A DNA stretch of 64,000 nucleotides from Arthrobacter sp. NicSoilB8 (GTDB lineage: Bacteria; Actinomycetota; Actinomycetes; Actinomycetales; Micrococcaceae), in assembly GCF_019977355.1 (NCBI RefSeq), contig NZ_AP024655.1, forward strand, positions 1,984,001 to 2,048,000, written 5' to 3'. The translations under genes and the position numbers were made by a program. Positions 59,319 to 64,000 of this stretch are shown here, one piece after another. The notes beneath the pieces are model-generated. The model searched no databases and was not told the DNA's origin. It saw only the letters and a list, made by a program, of their open reading frames with translations. Position 1 is the stretch's first letter. Each line of letters begins with the position of its first letter.

Positions 59319-60353
59319 TTACGGCAGATCGAAGGGCAGTGTTTTGTAGGCGGTGTCTTTGTTCATGTTCCAGCCGGCAACGATGCCGGAGCCGATCATT
59401 TGGTCGCTGAGGCGGGCAAGGCGGTAGGCGGGGTCGGTGTCGAGGGCAAGTTGGAGGAATTGGTGGGCTTTGCTGCCTCTGCCTTCCCACCAGTTGATGT
59501 AGCCGATGGCCGTGAGGACCGGGGCTGCGTGCTCGGCGCTCGTGCGGGTGTAGGCGTGCAGCAGCAGTTGCTGGGCCCACTCGATGCGTGACCACTCCGG
59601 GGCCTGCTCGGTTTGGGCGAACAGGATTTGCTGCATGGGCTCGTCTACCCCTGGGATGTCTGCCATGAGCCGGTCGCGGATTGCCGGGAACTGCAGGTTC
59701 GCGACGAGCGCGTGACAGTCGTCGTCGCTGGGGAAGGTCTTGGAATCGAGCATGTCTGCCCAGAGTTTCCTGCCTTGCTGCAGCGCGGCGTCGGTTGTTT
59801 GGGTCCTGATGGTGTCCATGTGGTGTTCGACGGCGGCGGCCTTAGCTTCTGCCTGACCGGTGGTTGGGAGGGTGATCCGGTCGGTGGGTTCGATGAAACT
59901 GCCTCGGTAAATGAATTCGGCGTTGATCGCGCTTGTCTGGGTGGAGCTGACGGGCCGGGCGAGGCTGGTTCCGGGTTCGCCGTCGTAGGGGGAAAAGGTT
60001 TGGTCTCCGACGAGGAGTCCGTCCCGGATGGTGATGCCCTGTTCAGCGAGGACCCCGGTGAGCGCGGCGATGGTGACGGCATGGGGTTTGGCCTGTCCAT
60101 GGTTGCTGGTTTCGCTGGTGTAGACGGCGAAGAGGATGGATGTGGGGTTGGTGTCGCTGGTCAGGTAGTGGGCGACGGTGCGTGCGTAGGGGAGTTCCTG
60201 CCCGGGTTGGCGGGGGAGGTCGATGCGCAGGGTCGCACCGATGCTGTTGTCGTTGAGAGTGATGCAGACCAGGCTTTCCTGGGGCCAGAAGCCGAGGGTG
60301 TGACCGATGAAACTGAGCACATCCGATGGTGTCTTGATCGTTAGCTTTTCCAT
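59319..60353 (-). CDS. DUF4192-domain protein
   Basis: 344 residues matching the actinobacterial DUF4192 pattern: LTIKTPSDVLSFIGHTLGFWPQESLVCI at the N-terminus, DGLLVGDQTFSPYD in the middle and a helical C-terminal half with AIGYINWWEGRGSKAHQFLQLAL and DPAYRLARL. Function is unknown; such genes are common on actinobacterial plasmids and genomic islands. ATG 60353 follows GAAGGGA; a GTG at 60371 is in frame. Confidence 0.88.
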   Translation of the reverse strand: MEKLTIKTPSDVLSFIGHTLGFWPQESLVCITLNDNSIGATLRIDLPRQPGQELPYARTVAHYLTSDTNPTSILFAVYTSETSNHGQAKPHAVTIAALTGVLAEQGITIRDGLLVGDQTFSPYDGEPGTSLARPVSSTQTSAINAEFIYRGSFIEPTDRITLPTTGQAEAKAAAVEHHMDTIRTQTTDAALQQGRKLWADMLDSKTFPSDDDCHALVANLQFPAIRDRLMADIPGVDEPMQQILFAQTEQAPEWSRIEWAQQLLLHAYTRTSAEHAAPVLTAIGYINWWEGRGSKAHQFLQLALDTDPAYRLARLSDQMIGSGIVAGWNMNKDTAYKTLPFDLP

Positions 60354-60830
60354 GGTCCTGATTCCCTTCACCCTTTGTGTTGCCGTGTTTTTGCGTTTGT
60401 TGGTTGTGGGCGTCGTTCTGGTAGGGGACTACCCGCTGGGCTGAGGGGCTGGAGCGCAACTTGGGAACCGGCCCCGGGGCGAAAACTTCAGCTAGAGGCA
60501 GTGCTTCACCGTGCTGATGAAGAAGTTTTCGGTTCGGGGTCGGCGCGGTAGCGCCCTGGTTGCGCGGAGGACCCGCCCAGCGATCCTGGGGCATATCAGA
60601 ACGACAAGCAGTGATCGAACTTCTGCCTGTCCATCGAAGCCAAAGGCCCAAGCGGCATGACCACTCACAGACACTGGGGGTTGGGAGCGCTTAGTGCTCG
60701 CCCTCTGGTCCGGAGACGGTCAGCGGCAGTGTGTTGATGATGTTCATTGCGTCGGCGCTGGCTTCCGAAATCTTCTGTTTTCACCATCACTGGGCCTGTA
60801 GGCGAGGGCTAAATCTGATTTCTGATCGCA
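60354..60830. other. Gene-free stretch upstream of DUF4192
   Basis: About 480 bp without a credible frame. It presumably includes the DUF4192 promoter. The distal part adjoins the truncated quinone-oxidoreductase sequence, so a deletion end-point may lie near 60830. Confidence 0.35.
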
Positions 60831-61238
60831 ACCGGGGAGGACGACGTCACAGCACGTCTGACGGAGTTTGCGCCCGGCGGTGTGAAGGTCGTCTTTGACC
60901 CCGTCGGTGGACCGTTGCTGACCGAACTCGCGGCGGTGATCGCGAAGTACGGCAGGATCGTCGTCTACGGCGCACTCAGCAGCGAACCCACGCAGATTCC
61001 GGCGCTGTCGCTCCTTCAGAACAGGCTCACGATCCGGGGATTTTACATGGTCGAGGTCGTCTCGGACGACGCACGGTTGGCCAAGGCCGTGGCTTTCATC
61101 ACTGATGGCATCGAACACTGAGTATTGAAGCCTCCTATCGACCAAGCGTTCCCGCTGGAGCGGATCGTCGAGGCGTTCACCTACCTGGAGGACAACTCAC
61201 TAGTTGGGAAAGTTGTCATCACCGTTCCCCCTGCGTAG
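60831..61238 (+). pseudogene. Zinc-less quinone oxidoreductase/ADH C-terminal remnant
   Basis: One frame reads TARLTEFAPGG, VKVVFDPVGGPLLTELAAVI, GRIVVYGALSSEPTQIP and RLTIRGFYMVEV, the cofactor-binding half of an MDR-family quinone oxidoreductase. An in-frame TGA follows GIEH, where Gly is expected. The frame then continues as FPLERIVEAFTYLEDNSLVGKVVI to TAG at 61236. The N-terminal catalytic half is missing. This is a truncated gene with an added nonsense mutation. Confidence 0.8.
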
Positions 61239-61247
61239 CAAGGCATA

Positions 61248-61278
61248 CCGCCTCTCTATTCAGGCAATAGAGAGGCGG
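61248..61278 (+). terminator. Terminator after the quinone-oxidoreductase remnant
   Basis: CCGCCTCTCTATT (61248-61260) and AATAGAGAGGCGG (61266-61278) form a perfect 13-bp stem with a five-base loop, 10 bp past the TAG. Confidence 0.85.
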
Positions 61279-61401
61279 CATGCGAGCTGAAGACGCCTCA
61301 ACGTCGAGTCTCATGAAACAACAGCTTTTCGAGATACCATTCAGCAACCACCTGAGGCCGTTGAAAATGTGACTGTTAGGGGCACGTGACCCGGGCTTGC
61401 C

Positions 61402-61939
61402 CTAAAGGGGTCGGAGGTTTCTTGCAGGCGAGTCCAGGAACGATCGCCAGTTGGAGGCCAGATCACGGTCGGTCCATTCTTGCTGCCGAAGTCCCCAGGG
61501 CTGACTTCGAGAATCTGCGCGCCCGGAAGTGCGGCAAGAACAGGGGAGTGTGTGGACATGATGACCTAGCTCGGGTTCTGCTCAAGGTAAGTGAGAAAGC
61601 CGTGCCTTGTTTCCGCCCGCGGGAAGTAGTCGCGTCTTGTGGCGCCGGCGGTCCGGACCAGGTGCAGGCGATCGGCGAGTCTGCACTCCGTAGATCGGGT
61701 GCTGTGTCGGGCCCCTGTAGATCCGTCTTCGGGGGACAAGCCATCGGACCGTGCAGTGGCTTCCCCGAGAGTGGATTTTCCCGACCCAATCTCCCCTATA
61801 AAGTTAGTGGCTGGAGTCAGCTCGAGCCCTTGGTCTACAACCTGGGCGACACGGGGTAGAACAGCTGGCCACGACTGCGGTCGAGAACGTTGGCCGGGTC
61901 TTCGGCCAAGAGTCTGATCGGAAAGTTATGCGCGGGCAT
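61402..61939 (-). pseudogene. Decayed AAA-family ATPase
   Basis: Pieces in changing minus-strand frames follow a small SMC/AAA_21-type ATPase. The order is MPAHNFPIRLL at the start (ATG 61939), FIGEIGSGKSTLGEATARS (Walker A, about 61805-61750), HHVHTLP/STHSPVLAALPGAQILEVS (the family ends in TSTHSPIL.ALPGA), and finally DLASNWRSFLDSPARNLRPL with TAG at 61404-61402. Several frameshifts make it non-functional. Confidence 0.7.
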
Positions 61940-62040
61940 GCCCCATTTTTACAGGCAACTAGCTGCGCGGTCCTGGCCCTGCCGGTGGCTGGCCCTGGTT
62001 ACGGCAGGCCGTGGGTGGGCACTGCAGTGCGGTGCTGTCA

Positions 62041-63576
62041 TTAGGACAGGGCCGTGACGGCCAGTTTCCGCACAATGGCCGTGCCGCCTTCCACGCGCAC
62101 GTCGGTGCCGAGGTTCCCGGACAGGGGGAACACCAGATCGCTCAGGACCACCCTCCCGCCTTGGGCGAAGACCTCCACGGAGCACTGGTCGACGATTACA
62201 CGTAGCCTTAGCACGCCGCCGTCGAGCTTCACTGGCGCCGACTCGGCCGATGCGAACTTTCCGTGGAAGGCGGTGTTTCCGGAGTTGCGGCGATCCAGGG
62301 TGAGCCGGCTCGTATCGGCATCGAAGCTGAGAACCGTTGCGGCGCTCCCGCCCGATGCGCCGAGAAGCCTGAAGGCAACGGTCCGGGCCGTCCCGGGCAG
62401 GATCTCGGCCTCGATCAGCTGGGCTGATCCGGGCATCGCGTCGGGCAGTTGCAACCGGGAGCCGTTAAGTTCCAGGTCGTGGATGGTGCGGGTCGGCTCC
62501 CCACAGTCCAACGGCAGCACCGGGCGCTGCACCAGGCGCGGCAAGCCGTCCACTGTCGCGAGCTCGACCTCGCGGGCAAGGGACATCCCGGAGCGCCACG
62601 GGGACGTGGGCAAGGTGTTGGCGTAGTCCCAGTTGTTCATCCAGCCGATCATGATGCGGCGGTTCTCCGGGGCGTTGCTGAAGGAGACGGCGGCGTAGTA
62701 GTCACGTCCCCAGTCGAGCCACAGGCAGTGTCTGAGATCCGTGGTCCCGTCGGCACCCGCTGGAACGAGTGAATCAGAGTCGGCGGTGAACTGCACCCCG
62801 TCGAAGTCGCCGACGAAGTACTGCCCTCCGGAGCCGCCGGCCACGGCACCCGGGTTGATATTGACCACTAGGACCCACTTGACGTTGTCTGGGTCTCCGT
62901 CGACGGGGAGCGGGAACAGGTCGGGGCATTCCCATTCGCCGCCTGTGGCGTTTGCAGGGCCGAAGGTGCTCAGGTATTCCCAGTCCTTGAGGTTGGCGGA
63001 GCGGTACAGCACAACCTGCTGGTGCTGGGCCTCCACCGCCACCATGACCCAGCAGGTACCGGCCGGTCCCTCGTAGCGGAACACCTTGGGGTCCCGGAAA
63101 TGGGCCGAGCCGCGGCCAAGCACCGGGTTGGCTGCGTATTTGTTCCACGTCATGCCGGCGTCCGTGGAGAACGCGAGAGACTGGGCTTGTGTCCCTTGGT
63201 GCACCGAGCCTTCCTTGAAGGCGCTCGTGTAGATGGCCACCAAGGCCGGATCTTCCACTGTGCCGAATCCCGAGGTATTGCCGTGGTCCACCACGATGCT
63301 GCCGGAAAAGACGTCTTCTTCCTCGTCGCAGGCGATGGCAACCGGGTGTTCGGTCCAGTGCAGAAGGTCGGTTGAGGTGGCGTGTCCCCAGGACATGTTG
63401 CCCCAGACGTTGTCGAAGGGGTTGTTTTGGTAGAAGAGATGGTAGATGCCCTGGTGCCACACGAGTCCGTTGGGGTCGTTCAGCCACGTGTTCCTGGCTG
63501 TGTAGTGAAGTATCGGCCGGATGTTAAGGGCGGTGTCTTCGGCGGCGCCGGCCGGTGGCGTCGTTGTCTCAGTCAT
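62041..63576 (-). CDS. Glycoside hydrolase family 32 (beta-fructofuranosidase/levanase-type)
   Basis: 511 residues without a signal peptide, so cytoplasmic. The five-blade propeller shows the nucleophile Asp34 in NTWLNDPNG, the FRDPKVF motif and the acid/base Glu in GEWECPDLFPL; the C-terminal beta-sandwich (QCSVEVFAQGG) completes the fold. It hydrolyses sucrose, sucrose-6-phosphate or fructo-oligosaccharides. The start overlaps the preceding kinase gene by 8 bp, so the two are cotranscribed. Confidence 0.95.
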   Translation of the reverse strand: MTETTTPPAGAAEDTALNIRPILHYTARNTWLNDPNGLVWHQGIYHLFYQNNPFDNVWGNMSWGHATSTDLLHWTEHPVAIACDEEEDVFSGSIVVDHGNTSGFGTVEDPALVAIYTSAFKEGSVHQGTQAQSLAFSTDAGMTWNKYAANPVLGRGSAHFRDPKVFRYEGPAGTCWVMVAVEAQHQQVVLYRSANLKDWEYLSTFGPANATGGEWECPDLFPLPVDGDPDNVKWVLVVNINPGAVAGGSGGQYFVGDFDGVQFTADSDSLVPAGADGTTDLRHCLWLDWGRDYYAAVSFSNAPENRRIMIGWMNNWDYANTLPTSPWRSGMSLAREVELATVDGLPRLVQRPVLPLDCGEPTRTIHDLELNGSRLQLPDAMPGSAQLIEAEILPGTARTVAFRLLGASGGSAATVLSFDADTSRLTLDRRNSGNTAFHGKFASAESAPVKLDGGVLRLRVIVDQCSVEVFAQGGRVVLSDLVFPLSGNLGTDVRVEGGTAIVRKLAVTALS

Positions 63577-64000
63577 CGGAGTTCTTTCGGGAAGTTTGGG
63601 CCAGTTCCAGAGATTGGATCAGTTCTGCCCGTGTTGGCGGGTTCGCCCCGTGCCGTCCGACCGTTATGGCCGCAGCGAGCGAGGCGGCTGTTCCCAGGCG
63701 CGTGAGTTTGCCGTAGCCGAAATCGTCCTCGGGCTCGTCGAGGAGGCCCGCGATGAGCGAGGACATGTAGGAGTCGCCTGCGCCGACAGTGTCTTTGACG
63801 GCTACTGGCGGTGCTGGCACTTCGATCTCGGCGGCATTCGAACGCAGATAGGATCCGGATCCGCCATCCGTGATGATTGCCAGTTCTGTCCCGAGATCAA
63901 GCAGCCGCCGCGCGACGTCGGGAGGGGACGTGCGGGGGTAGAGCCACTGGGCATCGTCGGTACTGAGCTTCACGACGGTAGCCAGGGCAACTGTGTCTTC
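63569..64000 (-). CDS. PfkB-family carbohydrate kinase (fructokinase-like), partial
   Basis: The C-terminal 143 residues of a ribokinase-fold kinase that continues past the window end. LAIITDGGSGSYL and the active-site VKDTVGAGDSYMSSLIAGLL (catalytic Asp, anion hole) are present, followed by the helical end LAAAITVGRHGANPP. Coupled to GH32, it most likely phosphorylates the fructose released. The frame is open to base 64000. Confidence 0.92.
   Translation of the reverse strand, partial: EDTVALATVVKLSTDDAQWLYPRTSPPDVARRLLDLGTELAIITDGGSGSYLRSNAAEIEVPAPPVAVKDTVGAGDSYMSSLIAGLLDEPEDDFGYGKLTRLGTAASLAAAITVGRHGANPPTRAELIQSLELAQTSRKNSDD

Overview
The window is high-GC actinobacterial DNA. Codon use, protein families (GH15 trehalase-like enzyme, DUF4192 protein, CocE hydrolase, many SDRs and flavin monooxygenases) and an intergenic repeat at 47210-47260 suggest a soil Micrococcaceae such as Arthrobacter or Paenarthrobacter. 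This is inference; no rRNA or other taxonomic marker is present. The region is an accessory catabolic island: one regulatory module recurs nine times, three insertion-sequence types are present (IS481-like twice, IS1380-like twice), and several genes are decayed.

Layout. 1-8.5 kb: two paralogous MFS transporters, an IS481-type element, an AraC-type regulator, a GH15 hydrolase and an IS1380 remnant. 8.5-13.3 kb: a small IclR-controlled locus (alpha/beta hydrolase, MFS, IclR, OsmC). 13.9-15.3 kb: a defective IS1380 copy. 15.3-26.9 kb: a second AraC paralog, divergent from a long operon (flavin reductase, RutA-like monooxygenase, cupin, PEP-mutase/isocitrate-lyase-type lyase, two SDRs, F420-reductase-like protein, thiolase, NTF2-like protein, SDR, FAD monooxygenase). 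27.1-37.9 kb: a 6-oxocamphor-hydrolase-like beta-diketone hydrolase, a second lyase, crotonase, creatinase-like M24 protein, CocE hydrolase, IclR, VOC protein, NDP-forming acyl-CoA synthetase and MaoC-like hydratase. 38-45.6 kb: a Baeyer-Villiger monooxygenase, SDR, flavin reductase, Nudix, ArsR, a second F420-reductase-like protein and a second NTF2-like gene broken by an IS481-type element. 45.7-54 kb: a thiamine/lipoate operon (ALDH, ThDP decarboxylase, E2, fused E1) with a divergent GntR regulator. 54-61.9 kb: remnants, MerR, two transporters, DUF4192 and two pseudogenes. 62-64 kb: the end of a GH32/fructokinase operon.

How it may work. The crotonase at 27137 keeps the residues I recall as catalytic in 6-oxocamphor hydrolase, at the same residue numbers. 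With a two-component flavin monooxygenase, a BVMO, an aromatic-hydroxylase-type FAD enzyme, SDRs, an acyl-CoA synthetase, hydratases and a thiolase, this fits oxidation of a cyclic (possibly bicyclic terpenoid) ketone to a cyclic beta-diketone, retro-Claisen ring opening, CoA activation and beta-oxidation-like shortening. The substrate cannot be read from sequence.

The most striking signal is regulatory. A module of about 120 bp with four short blocks at fixed spacing (starts 12, 14 and 26 bp apart), a -10-like TAnnnT block and often a conserved Shine-Dalgarno/GTG leader occurs nine times on both strands. It precedes at least six functional classes of gene. Two copies lie in the divergent intergenic regions of the two AraC paralogs, which are the obvious candidate activators.
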